40,202 bases of DNA from a virus. The notes below the pieces were generated by a model. The model was not told the origin of the DNA, ran no database searches, and was given only the letters and a program-made list of their open reading frames with translations. The position numbers and the translations under genes are program-made. Below are positions 13,425 to 21,839 of this stretch, in pieces. The stretch lies in the IMG/VR virus record IMGVR_UViG_3300027861_000070, positions 1 to 40,202 of that record. One strand, given 5' to 3'. Each line of letters begins with the position of its first letter. Position 1 is the first letter of the stretch.

Positions 13425-15877
13425 CTGAAATGTTCAACCCAACAACTTTTTTTGAGTATATTGATTTTAATCTTACACCAACAGTAACACACCAAGAAGG
13501 TAGATTTCACTGGGATGCAGATAATGGAACAATTGCAATAGGTTTTCCTGGTGGCAACGTTGAACTTCAAGTTGGACAAGAAGGATTAGTTAGAGTTAGA
13601 AATGAAAGTGGTTCTACAATAGCAAATGGAAAGGTAGTATACACAACTGGGGCATCAGGCCAAAAACCATTAATTGATTTAGCAGATAATACTGATGCAG
13701 ATAAAATTCATATTTTAGGTATGGCTACAGAAGAGATAGCACACAATGCAAATGGTTATGTAACACTATGGGGCAATGTAAATGGTGACACAGCACAACC
13801 AATAGATACGAGTTCTTATGCACCTGGTACACATTTATATCTAAGCACAGCAGGGGGTTGGACAGACACACACCCAACTGATGCAACTCACGCAGTTATA
13901 GAAATTGGAACAGTATTAAATCAACACGCAAGCGAGGGGCGAATAATGTATCACACCCACGAGCACACTATTGGTAATAATTCAGATTTGACTATGCGTC
14001 AATCTATCATAAATAAAAGCACTGGTACAAGTGCAGCGTCAGGATTTACAGCAGTTAATGATGCAGGACATTGGGCAACAATGGGGATTGGTGGTTCTAA
14101 CAATACAGCATTTCCTGATGTAGCAGTTTTCTATGGTCCAGGATATAATGATAACTGGTATGCAGTAGATGGAAACAAAGACCACGTGTTTTATACTGAC
14201 CCAACTGATTCGCATAATAATTCATCATTAAGTTATCCAAGGTTCTATATTGAAGCAGATGGTACACTTTCTGTAGGAGCTACTGATTATGAAACATTAG
14301 TTACTGCAGATGATGATATACCAAATAAGAAATATACTGATGATGCTATTGATACAGATATAGCAACTCATGTTGGAACATCACAAGCACATTCAGATTA
14401 TTTAATCAATGATGGAAATGATGCAACAACTGGAGAACTTACTGCTAAGAAATTCATAACAAATAATACAACAGTTGGAACTTATACTCAAAATTCACAT
14501 ACAACAAATATTACAAATAGTGGTATAGATTTTTCTACAATTTATACAAACACCCACATAGATATGGATTATACTCATGCTGGAACATTTTCATCTATTG
14601 ACCTTATTGGTTTAGATATTGATATAGATTTATCTGGAGCAATTGCTGGTGGAGCACACAGATTAATAGATGCTGACATAGATTATGCAGCAGTTGCATC
14701 TAATTCAACACCAGCAGTGGATATTGCTGGAACAGGAACAGGAGCAAGTAATTTTTCTGAAGGATTCACAAGAGTTGCATTAACTACATCTTATAATGCA
14801 GCTGGTGCAAATGAAGCAATTGCTTTTAAATCAACTTCATCTACAAGTGGAAGTGCAACAGCAATTGGTTATCGTGGTTGGGCAGCTGGAACTGGCTCAG
14901 CTAGTGGAACACTAATTGGTGTTGAAGGATATACAGTCCCAGTTTCAACAAATGCTTGTGTTGTAGCAATGCAAGGTAATCCAGAACCAGCTGGAACAAT
15001 AGCAAATGATAAAAGGATGACCTTTAGAGGAGTTAGTGGTCATATATTAAATTATGGGGGTTCTATACTATGTATGGATACTGGAAATAATAGTCCTAAT
15101 GATTATTCACCAACCCACTTAGATTTCCTAAATAATGGAGGAGAATTGTGGGTAGAGGGAGAATCAGAATTTGATGGAACTATATTTGCAGATAATGCTA
15201 CAACTGCTATTAATGCAGCTGGACCAATGGTATTACCCAAAACAACTGGTGTAGGAATCAAAGTAGACAATGCATCTCCAACATATGGGTGGAGAGATTT
15301 ACTTGGAGATATTAAAACTAGACCAGCAGCTGGTGGTGGAGCAGCAGCTCAGCCAGATTATGTAGCTTATAGGAGTCCTATTTATGCTTATAGATTTGGA
15401 ACTAATGCTCCAAACAATCACAATCATGAATGTTTTTTAGAATTTCATATACCTCATGATTATGTACCAGGTTCAGATTTATATATTCATGTTCATTGGT
15501 CTCAAATTGTAGTAGACACAGGTGGAGCAGCAGGAGTTCCTGGGGATGCTAAATGGTATTGGGATGCAACATATGCAAGTGGATATGATGCAGATGCTTT
15601 TTCAGCTCCAATAACAACTTCAATAGTAGACCAAGCAAGTACAACACAATATAATCACATGATATCTGAAATTCAGTTATCAGCAACAAGTCCAAGTGCA
15701 TCTCAATTAGATTCAGATGATATTGAAGTTGATGGGTTACTCTTAGTAAGATTATACAGAGACCCTACAGATGGAGCAGATACTCTTGACCAAGATACAT
15801 TTGTTCATTATGTAGATATTCATTATCAATCAACTAATATGGCAACAAAAGATAGAAATACACCTTTCTATACTTAA
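13421..15877 (+). CDS. Large structural protein, probable fibre or head-associated spike
   Basis: An 818-residue, Thr/Asn/Gly-rich, beta-strand protein. The N-terminal part (about 55-190) is like DUF2190/tail-fibre entry domains (GLVRVRNESGSTIANGK...). The middle (about 190-520) carries repetitive aspartate/asparagine-rich segments. The C-terminus (about 640-818) has IYAYRFGTNAPNNHNHEC and a jelly-roll-like domain recurring in phage structural proteins. It may be a fibre on the head or tail. Its place before the connector genes favours a head-associated fibre. No enzymatic motifs were seen. Confidence 0.72.
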   Translation: MTEMFNPTTFFEYIDFNLTPTVTHQEGRFHWDADNGTIAIGFPGGNVELQVGQEGLVRVRNESGSTIANGKVVYTTGASGQKPLIDLADNTDADKIHILGMATEEIAHNANGYVTLWGNVNGDTAQPIDTSSYAPGTHLYLSTAGGWTDTHPTDATHAVIEIGTVLNQHASEGRIMYHTHEHTIGNNSDLTMRQSIINKSTGTSAASGFTAVNDAGHWATMGIGGSNNTAFPDVAVFYGPGYNDNWYAVDGNKDHVFYTDPTDSHNNSSLSYPRFYIEADGTLSVGATDYETLVTADDDIPNKKYTDDAIDTDIATHVGTSQAHSDYLINDGNDATTGELTAKKFITNNTTVGTYTQNSHTTNITNSGIDFSTIYTNTHIDMDYTHAGTFSSIDLIGLDIDIDLSGAIAGGAHRLIDADIDYAAVASNSTPAVDIAGTGTGASNFSEGFTRVALTTSYNAAGANEAIAFKSTSSTSGSATAIGYRGWAAGTGSASGTLIGVEGYTVPVSTNACVVAMQGNPEPAGTIANDKRMTFRGVSGHILNYGGSILCMDTGNNSPNDYSPTHLDFLNNGGELWVEGESEFDGTIFADNATTAINAAGPMVLPKTTGVGIKVDNASPTYGWRDLLGDIKTRPAAGGGAAAQPDYVAYRSPIYAYRFGTNAPNNHNHECFLEFHIPHDYVPGSDLYIHVHWSQIVVDTGGAAGVPGDAKWYWDATYASGYDADAFSAPITTSIVDQASTTQYNHMISEIQLSATSPSASQLDSDDIEVDGLLLVRLYRDPTDGADTLDQDTFVHYVDIHYQSTNMATKDRNTPFYT

Positions 15878-15891
15878 GGAGGAAATGAAGA

Positions 15892-16110
15892 ATGGTAGAA
15901 TTTACAATAACAGTGGACATCCCACAAAATGTATATGATGAAATGATAGCAATAATGCCAGCACAAGAAGACAGAATTGCTTTTGTATTGAATACATTTA
16001 AAAGTAGGGTAATCCAAGAAAAGATAAATGCAGAAAAACAAAGAATAGAAACTTCTGCAAAAGAAGAATTACAAACTAAAACACAAGAAATAGTAGAAGA
16101 ATATCAATAA
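15892..16110 (+). CDS. Small coiled-coil structural accessory
   Basis: A 72-residue product starting MVEFTITVDIPQNVYDEM with an initial strand and then a long charged helix. AAGGAGGAAATGAAG provides a strong ribosome site. The TAATG overlap links it to the next gene. Similar short proteins accompany fibres and capsids in archaeal and bacterial head-tailed viruses, but the family is not identified. Confidence 0.65.
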   Translation: MVEFTITVDIPQNVYDEMIAIMPAQEDRIAFVLNTFKSRVIQEKINAEKQRIETSAKEELQTKTQEIVEEYQ

Positions 16111-16748
16111 TGGCAACAACATATGTAGTGGATGAATCTGGAACAAGAGCTTTTGTTAAATCTCAATGGACTGCTCAAATAGACCCAAGAGAGAATGCTA
16201 GGATGCTTATAAGTTTTGATTCATCTATTGTCAATGGAACTCCTTTGTTAGCAAACATGGGGATTACACCATTTTCATATGCATCAGATATTGAAGTAAG
16301 ATTCAGAAGTAAAGCAGATGCTTTAGGAGCTAGTTTAACTCCCGGTTCAACATCATATAATGCTTTTAATGCTGGTGCAATTGATGAGGGAACTAAAACA
16401 ATAACAAGTGGAGCATATTTTGAACATCAAATGGACCCTTCAAATGTTAATCAATCTGGAAATACAGATTTCAGAATAGCTACAACAGAAGAAAGTACTG
16501 GCTTTCCAGTAAATGTAATTGTGGGAATTGATACAACTGAAAGAACAGATGTAGATAATGCACCAAAGTATTGTGTTAAAACAACTAATAAATTGGTACC
16601 AACTACAAAAAGAATACCAACAACTAAAAGAGTACCGACAACAAAAATAACTCCAGATGCCTCATACAATTATTGTGTGTTGGGTAGGATAGATGGGGAA
16701 GTTAAAGCAACAATAGACCCTAATGATAAACCTCCAGTGGAGAATTAA
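16110..16748 (+). CDS. Virion structural protein with a PTTKR repeat
   Basis: A 212-residue protein starting MATTYVVDESGTRAF. The first 150 residues look like a beta-sandwich structural domain. At 163-180 three copies of a six-residue unit occur (VPTTKR, IPTTKR, VPTTKI), encoded by 18-base direct repeats at 16596-16649, before a short C-terminal domain. The basic threonine-rich stretch may be a flexible linker or a glycosylation target. Location before the connectors suggests a head or neck role. Confidence 0.68.
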   Translation: MATTYVVDESGTRAFVKSQWTAQIDPRENARMLISFDSSIVNGTPLLANMGITPFSYASDIEVRFRSKADALGASLTPGSTSYNAFNAGAIDEGTKTITSGAYFEHQMDPSNVNQSGNTDFRIATTEESTGFPVNVIVGIDTTERTDVDNAPKYCVKTTNKLVPTTKRIPTTKRVPTTKITPDASYNYCVLGRIDGEVKATIDPNDKPPVEN

Positions 16749-16758
16749 GGAGAATAAT

Positions 16759-17391
16759 ATGACATATACAAATGAAGCAAAAGTGGAAGCCTACCTTGGT
16801 GAGACTTTTGATGGAACAACAACTCCCGCCTCAACAGATATTGCAATATTTGTAGGATGGGCAGATAAATTAATTAATGATTATACAGGAACCGCATTTG
16901 AATCAACAACCATTACAGATAAAATCTTAGATAGTGATGGGGTTCAAAGATATAAACTACCTCACAGACCAATAATTTCAATAACAAACTTTAATGTTGA
17001 TGAAGCTGGTTTAGGAGCAACAACAAATTGGGTAGCAAGAACAGAAGGAAGAACTGGTAGTGAAAACTTTGTAATCTTAGAAGAAGAGGGAATATTACAT
17101 TTTCATAGTGATATCCCACCAGCAGGAATACAAAACATAAAGACAACTTATGCTTATGGATATGCAACTGTACCAGCAGATGTTGAGAAATTAGCAACAT
17201 TGTTAGTAACAAGAGAAATAGTAAGAGCAAGATTAGCAGATAATACTTTCAGTGCTCAAGATAGTATAACTGTAGGACCAATTAGAATTCAAAAGTCTGG
17301 AAGTGAAAGTGCACAAGGTGTAACAGAACTAAATTCAGAAATAGATGATATGTGGAAAGCAGTAGGAAGATTTAAGAACTATTTGTACTAA
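16759..17391 (+). CDS. Head-tail connector (gp6-like adaptor)
   Basis: A 210-residue protein starting MTYTNEAKVEAYLGETFD, with AAGGAG eight bases upstream; an in-frame earlier Met lacks a site. The helical core with a DIAIFVGWADKLINDYTG opening and the later EKLATLLVTREIVRARL helix is the pattern of the HK97 gp6/SPP1 gp15 adaptors, which bind below the portal ring. It opens the four-gene connector and tail-completion group. Confidence 0.72.
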   Translation: MTYTNEAKVEAYLGETFDGTTTPASTDIAIFVGWADKLINDYTGTAFESTTITDKILDSDGVQRYKLPHRPIISITNFNVDEAGLGATTNWVARTEGRTGSENFVILEEEGILHFHSDIPPAGIQNIKTTYAYGYATVPADVEKLATLLVTREIVRARLADNTFSAQDSITVGPIRIQKSGSESAQGVTELNSEIDDMWKAVGRFKNYLY

Positions 17392-17392
17392 A

Positions 17393-17773
17393 ATGACAAT
17401 AGATATGACTAAAACAAGGACTAGTATTGGAAGGGTTATAGATGACTATGGTTCAACTATAACAATAACTCCATTAACTTTAACAAGAGATAAATGGGGA
17501 GATAAATCAGAGAGTGCTGGAACTCCAGTAGCTACTGTAGGAATCTCTTATGATTATTTTACCTCAAAATTCAACTTTCAACCAGTTGGAGAAGTTCTAG
17601 AAGGGATGTTTATTGTGATAGTTAAATATGATGAAACAATAGCAGCACAAGCTGGAGAAGTAAGATATAAACTTACTTATAATTCAGTAGATTATGATGT
17701 TATGAGTGTAGAAGAATATGAAGTAGGAGATATAGTCTTAGCAAAACAAATAATAGCTAAGAAGAAACAATAA
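17393..17773 (+). CDS. Head closure/stopper-like protein
   Basis: A 126-residue beta-rich protein starting MTIDMTKTRTSIGRVIDD. Its size, predicted all-beta form and position between adaptor and tail terminator suit a head-closure protein that plugs DNA in the filled head. The stop overlaps the next start (TAATG). The assignment rests mainly on gene order. Confidence 0.58.
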   Translation: MTIDMTKTRTSIGRVIDDYGSTITITPLTLTRDKWGDKSESAGTPVATVGISYDYFTSKFNFQPVGEVLEGMFIVIVKYDETIAAQAGEVRYKLTYNSVDYDVMSVEEYEVGDIVLAKQIIAKKKQ

Positions 17774-18186
17774 TGGTAAACATAGTTGAAACAACAATAA
17801 GGGCAAATATATTTGAAACGCTTTATGATAGCTTAACAGCAAGCTTATCTGCAGGAACAGTAACTGCAGCATTTATAGATGATAATCCAACATTTCCACA
17901 AGTTGTTATTAATCCAACTAAATTATTAATAAAGAAATTAACATTGAATAGAGGGACTAAAGAATATACTTGTGAAGTTGAGATAGAAATCTATGCTAAG
18001 AAGAATAAAGACATAGATGAGATAGCAGATGAGATTCATGCTGATTTAAGTACAAATGAAGCTACAATAAAAGCATTTGGATTATATATAAATGATATTG
18101 AGGATAGTAATTCAGATACATTCTTTTGGAATGACCAAAAGATACACACAAAAACCTTATTACTAACAGCACAGGTGAATATATAA
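17773..18186 (+). CDS. Tail terminator/completion protein candidate
   Basis: A 137-residue alpha/beta protein starting MVNIVETTIRANIFETLY. An N-terminal helix, a strand at PQVVINPTKLLIKKLTL, charged strands TCEVEIEIYAKK and a helix DIDEIADEIHADL give the tail-terminator plan. By conserved gene order it caps the tail tube. TAATG overlaps both sides. Sequence identity to a named family is not evident. Confidence 0.58.
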   Translation: MVNIVETTIRANIFETLYDSLTASLSAGTVTAAFIDDNPTFPQVVINPTKLLIKKLTLNRGTKEYTCEVEIEIYAKKNKDIDEIADEIHADLSTNEATIKAFGLYINDIEDSNSDTFFWNDQKIHTKTLLLTAQVNI

Positions 18187-18689
18187 TGGTTCAAAGAATA
18201 ATGATTAGAACTGAAGATATGGTTCAAAAACATATAATGTTAGGAAAAGGAGTACAAGCTTATGCTAAACGAATAGTGAGATTATACACTATGGGAGCAA
18301 AGCGACAAGCAATTAAAAATGCAGCAATACTTGGTAACTATCCCGGGGGAGGAGAATTATCCAGAAGTATAGTGATGACCATCACAGACAAGCAAGGTAC
18401 AGTTCGTACTTTAGCATCAAAAAATATTCAAACCCAATTATTGGAAGGGGGACCTGGTGCAGTACCAGGGTTTGTTAATAAACCAGTATACCTTTCAAAC
18501 CATAATGAAAAGATGAGGTCTTGGGCTCAAGATAGACTTGGAAAACATAAAGGAAAAATAACAGTCGGAGGACCAAAATCTAGTTGGGGAAAACCCTCAA
18601 GAAGATTTTTATCTAATGCAAAAAGAGCAATGGATGCAAGACTTATCGGAATCGAAAAAAGACAATTAAATAAATTAGGAGGGAAATAA
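18186..18689 (+). CDS. Neck or minor tail protein (gp10-like)
   Basis: A 167-residue basic protein starting MVQRIMIRTEDMVQKHIM. A long N-terminal helix is followed by a glycine-rich GNYPGGGELSRSIV segment and a basic GGPKSSWGKPSRRFL tail, in keeping with HK97 gp10-like neck proteins. In related genomes these lie next to the terminator and tube genes as here. The match is by pattern and position. Confidence 0.58.
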   Translation: MVQRIMIRTEDMVQKHIMLGKGVQAYAKRIVRLYTMGAKRQAIKNAAILGNYPGGGELSRSIVMTITDKQGTVRTLASKNIQTQLLEGGPGAVPGFVNKPVYLSNHNEKMRSWAQDRLGKHKGKITVGGPKSSWGKPSRRFLSNAKRAMDARLIGIEKRQLNKLGGK

Positions 18690-18690
18690 C

Positions 18691-19221
18691 ATGGCAATAT
18701 GGGAAGCAAGAGAAGCAACTATTAAAGTTGGTGCAGTTGTAGCAGCAATACAAACAAGTTCAACACTTTTAACACAAATGAGTGCAGCTACAGATTATAC
18801 TAATGAAGCTAAAAACATAGCTATAACTGGTGGAGAAAGAGATGTAGAATCAATACCGTTATTAGGAACTACAAGTGGATATACTAACCAAGAAATATTC
18901 CAAAAATCAACTGGAAGTTTAAGAGAAGTATCATTAACAATGGTTTATAAAGACGCAGATTTAGCATTACTAGGTAGTGGTACAGTATCAACAGACGGTA
19001 CAGCATCTGGCTACACAAGAGTACAAGGTGACCAAGCCGTAGTTCAAAGAGCAGTACTTTTATCATTTAACAGTGGTACTGATTATGTAAATATATTATT
19101 GAATAATGCATATCCAGTTAAAATTGGAGACATAAAGATAGAAGCTGATGGACACGCAGAGCAAGAACTTGTATACAAGTGCTTAGCAAAAGACTATTAC
19201 GAAGAAGATAATCTTGCGTAA
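18691..19221 (+). CDS. Major tail tube protein candidate
   Basis: A 176-residue beta-rich protein starting MAIWEAREATIKVGAVVA. GGAGG precedes the ATG by seven bases. The central pattern (GSLREVSLTMVYKDADLALL, then IKIEADGHAEQEL and a final strand) fits tail-tube subunits, and the gene lies immediately before the tail-assembly chaperones and tape measure. It would polymerise into the tail tube. Confidence 0.72.
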   Translation: MAIWEAREATIKVGAVVAAIQTSSTLLTQMSAATDYTNEAKNIAITGGERDVESIPLLGTTSGYTNQEIFQKSTGSLREVSLTMVYKDADLALLGSGTVSTDGTASGYTRVQGDQAVVQRAVLLSFNSGTDYVNILLNNAYPVKIGDIKIEADGHAEQELVYKCLAKDYYEEDNLA

Positions 19222-19238
19222 TTAAAGAGGTAAAAGAA

Positions 19239-19505
19239 ATGGAAGAAGGAAATGTTAATGTTACGAGGGGATTCAGAGTATCTGGCATGCCTATGAGCAA
19301 TTGGATGCGATGGGAGCAAGATGCTTTGGATAACTTTGGTAACTGTTATTGGTTAAAGATATGGAGTGACCACGAAAAGGTCAAACAATCAGAAGTATTA
19401 ATCAATCAATTAATGAGAAAGATAGAAGAACATGACCAACTATTTGATGAAATGATGGTTGCAAATGTTAAAGAAGAGAAAAAGGTTAGCACCTTAGGAG
19501 AATAG
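19239..19505 (+). CDS. Small conserved-looking protein between tube and chaperone genes
   Basis: An 88-residue product starting MEEGNVNVTRGFRVSGM. The stretch MSNWMRWEQDALDNFGNCYW is tryptophan-rich and is followed by KIWSDHEKVK and two helices ending in an acidic tail. The compact hydrophobic core and clear ribosome site (AGAGG) support a real protein. It is not recognised; it may regulate tail assembly or act as a DNA/RNA-binding protein. Confidence 0.65.
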   Translation: MEEGNVNVTRGFRVSGMPMSNWMRWEQDALDNFGNCYWLKIWSDHEKVKQSEVLINQLMRKIEEHDQLFDEMMVANVKEEKKVSTLGE

Positions 19506-19508
19506 AAA

Positions 19509-19829
19509 ATGGGAAGATTTACACAATACTTAGGAAAATTAGAGATTACAGTTGATGGACAAAAGTTAGAGTTAGACGCACAATTAAAAGATAAAGAGAA
19601 ATTGATGAAGACTCAAACTATGAAAGATGAAGATAAAAAGGTCGGTTTATTAACAGAGGTTTTTATGGATATCATAAAAAGAAGTTATCCAGAAGAACCC
19701 GTTTCAGAATTAGAATCCTTTGTAGATAAAAATTACTTAGAATATATGCAAGAACTTATGATTGCCTTTAAGTGGGCTAGCAAAGAAGATTTTGATACAG
19801 TAAAAAAAAACAAGTTAATAAAAGGTTAA
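19509..19829 (+). CDS. Tail assembly chaperone G
   Basis: A 106-residue product starting MGRFTQYLGKLEITVDGQ, made when ribosomes stay in frame. It is helical and acidic, typical of the tail chaperones that coat the tape measure before tube assembly. The last codons contain a run of nine A (19802-19810) ending in the heptamer A AAA AAC, so a fraction of ribosomes should slip to make a longer fusion. Gene order tube-chaperone-tape measure supports the role. Confidence 0.8.
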   Translation: MGRFTQYLGKLEITVDGQKLELDAQLKDKEKLMKTQTMKDEDKKVGLLTEVFMDIIKRSYPEEPVSELESFVDKNYLEYMQELMIAFKWASKEDFDTVKKNKLIKG

Positions 19830-20053
19830 CTAAAACACAGTTTAAAGCAAAGTTAGCTAAAGAGGCAATGTCTGGTGATATCCAAGACCAGTATTGTACC
19901 TCTTGTTATATTTTGGAAAAGGAATTAAACCAAAAAATAACTAAGGATTACCCAATAAGTAAGTTTATGGTAATGCTTGAAGAAGTAGAAAAAGACGGAG
20001 AACGTCAACAAAAAGAAATGGATAAAAATAATAAAGGAAAGACACTTAGATAA
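19509..20053 (+). CDS. Tail assembly chaperone fusion GT by -1 frameshift
   Basis: A -1 slip at 19805-19811 joins the first 101 codons of G to a second frame that begins CAA at 19811 and stays open to a TAA at 20051-20053, giving a fusion of about 181 residues. The T part (QVNKRLTKTQFKAKLAKE and on) contains CTSCYILEKEL and a charged helical tail ending KGKTLR. This is the same gene layout as lambda gpG/gpGT. The T frame has no good independent start: its first ATG at 19868 lacks a ribosome site. The TAATG overlap with the tape measure follows. Confidence 0.8.
19805..19811 (+). promoter_or_regulatory. Slippery site A AAA AAC for -1 frameshifting
   Basis: The heptamer is in the correct register (codons AAA AAC in frame 0). 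The downstream zero frame stops within 18 bases while the -1 frame remains open for 80 codons. A weak GTTAAC/GTTAGC pairing downstream might act as a stimulator. Confidence 0.78.
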
Positions 20054-21351
20054 TGACACAAACCACATCAAAAATAATAATAGAAGTATTGGGTGCAAAT
20101 AGGGCTCAAGCAATATTCGAAAGATTAGCAATGAATACTGGGAAGATGCGTTCTGCATCTCAAGCCCTTAATCATTCTCTAGCTAGAACTAATGGTTTCC
20201 AAACGACATCAAGTGTGCTTCAAGCTAAAACCACTAGAGAAATGTATGCATCTAGAAATGGTGCTAAAAATTTAGAAAGAGGAATGAAGGGAGCTTCAGC
20301 CGAGATGGACAGAATGTCCAACAAAGCACGACAATTTAAAAAGGTTATGCTTGGTGCAGGTTTGTCAATGTTGTTCTCTGGTATGGCTTTAAAGAGATTT
20401 ACTGATGGTGCGTTAAGAGCAATGACTACTGCTTATAAAGAAGGCACAGATAATACAGATAGATTAACTAATGCTATGGGGAGACTTAATGCAGCTACAA
20501 CTTTCTTTAAGTTTACATTCTTAGATGCAGTATCTCAATCAGATTTGATGATGGGAATAATTGAAGCAATAATTGTTATTGTTGATTGGTTTTCGGCTTT
20601 AGCTCCAGAAACTAGAAAATGGATGGTTGTTTTATTAATAATCTTAGGAGTTATTGGTGGAATAATGATGATTGGAGGACAAATCATGTTGTTTGTCTTG
20701 GGAGTATTAACTCTTGGAGTTCCAGTTTTCTTAGCCATTATGGGGATAATTGCTGTAGTATTAATAATCATTGCAGGAATAATTGCAATAGTTATGATAT
20801 GGAATAGTGATATGTCTAAAACTAAAAAGATATTATGGACTATTGTAGTTATTTTAGTAGTAGTGATATTATTGATGTTAATTATTGGTGCATGGCCTGC
20901 ATTAATTGTAGTAGCAATATTATTAATTATTGCTGCAGTATGGAAATGGAGAGATGCAATAAAGAATGCACTTGGTGCAGCTTTAACATGGTTAAAAGAC
21001 CAATGGTTTGCATTCTTAGATAGACTTATAAAAAGATTTAATGATTTAATAAATTTGATAAACTTAATTCCTGGTGTAAACATACCAAATATCCCTTCCT
21101 TTGGTGGTGGAGAAATGGATGAATATGCTACTGGAGGATTTGTACCAACAACTGGACCAGCGATATTACATGCAGGAGAATTTGTTTTAACAAAGAGTCA
21201 AGTTGATAATGGTGCTGGTGGAGGAACTACAATTGGAAGTATAAATGTTTCAGTTAGTGGAGAGACTTCAGATGCAGATAAATTAGCAGAGATAGTAAGT
21301 GAGAAGATAATGGCAGAGTTCGAAAGATATACACACAGAGGTGGAAGATAA
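20053..21351 (+). CDS. Tape measure protein
   Basis: A 432-residue protein. The N-terminal 150 residues are helical and basic; residues about 190-300 form a long strongly hydrophobic block of several membrane-spanning segments, and the C-terminal part ends with the tape-measure-like YATGGFVPTTGPAILHAGEF. It sets tail length and may insert in the host membrane during DNA entry. At about 0.15 nm per residue a tail near 65 nm is expected, short for a siphovirus (inference). It follows G/GT directly with a TAATG overlap. Confidence 0.88.
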   Translation: MTQTTSKIIIEVLGANRAQAIFERLAMNTGKMRSASQALNHSLARTNGFQTTSSVLQAKTTREMYASRNGAKNLERGMKGASAEMDRMSNKARQFKKVMLGAGLSMLFSGMALKRFTDGALRAMTTAYKEGTDNTDRLTNAMGRLNAATTFFKFTFLDAVSQSDLMMGIIEAIIVIVDWFSALAPETRKWMVVLLIILGVIGGIMMIGGQIMLFVLGVLTLGVPVFLAIMGIIAVVLIIIAGIIAIVMIWNSDMSKTKKILWTIVVILVVVILLMLIIGAWPALIVVAILLIIAAVWKWRDAIKNALGAALTWLKDQWFAFLDRLIKRFNDLINLINLIPGVNIPNIPSFGGGEMDEYATGGFVPTTGPAILHAGEFVLTKSQVDNGAGGGTTIGSINVSVSGETSDADKLAEIVSEKIMAEFERYTHRGGR

Positions 21352-21839
21352 TGGTAGATACAAGTATAACAATAACAGATAGTGGATATAGACAAGTCCC
21401 AACAACAGGAAGTGAAACAACAAAAGCAAATAGTGGAAGTGCTGTTACTTTAAAATCAGTTAAACTTTCTTTAGATATGTCTACATTAATAAATGATGAA
21501 CCTACAAAACAATTTGTAAGTGACGTAGATACAAATGCATTTACATTTGGTGAAGTAGATAAGAATGGATTAAATATGCCTGTGTGGAAAGTAGGTGGAG
21601 TATTAGATATGAGTTTAGCAGCAGACCAAGTGGTATTAGCTAACCTTATTGAATGTGTTCAAACAAAAGGATTTAAACAATTAGGTACAACAGATACAGC
21701 AACAAATACTGTCTTCTTAAGATGGACAGATACTACTGCAGTAACAAGTGTAAATGTTAGAGTTAAATCTTTCAATTGTAAACAGGATGCAGAAAGTAAT
21801 GTGGTTAAATACACTTTAAATTTGGTGGAGACTAAGTAA
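21351..21839 (+). CDS. Distal tail structural protein candidate
   Basis: A 162-residue Thr/Val-rich beta protein starting MVDTSITITDSGYRQVPT. It lies between the tape measure and the hub protein with TAATG overlaps on both sides, the place of distal-tail or tail-tube-like ring proteins. It contains one central WKVGGVLDMSL stretch. No named family is evident, so this is an assignment by position. Confidence 0.6.
   Translation: MVDTSITITDSGYRQVPTTGSETTKANSGSAVTLKSVKLSLDMSTLINDEPTKQFVSDVDTNAFTFGEVDKNGLNMPVWKVGGVLDMSLAADQVVLANLIECVQTKGFKQLGTTDTATNTVFLRWTDTTAVTSVNVRVKSFNCKQDAESNVVKYTLNLVETK

Noticed and set aside
19868-20053. An independent 61-residue gene.
   Set aside because: No ribosome site, and the frame is open further upstream to the slippery heptamer, so it is read as the T part of a frameshift fusion.
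20535-21083. 182-codon minus-strand frame opposite the tape measure.
   Set aside because: It mirrors the hydrophobic repeat-rich part of the tape measure gene and has no start site or operon context.
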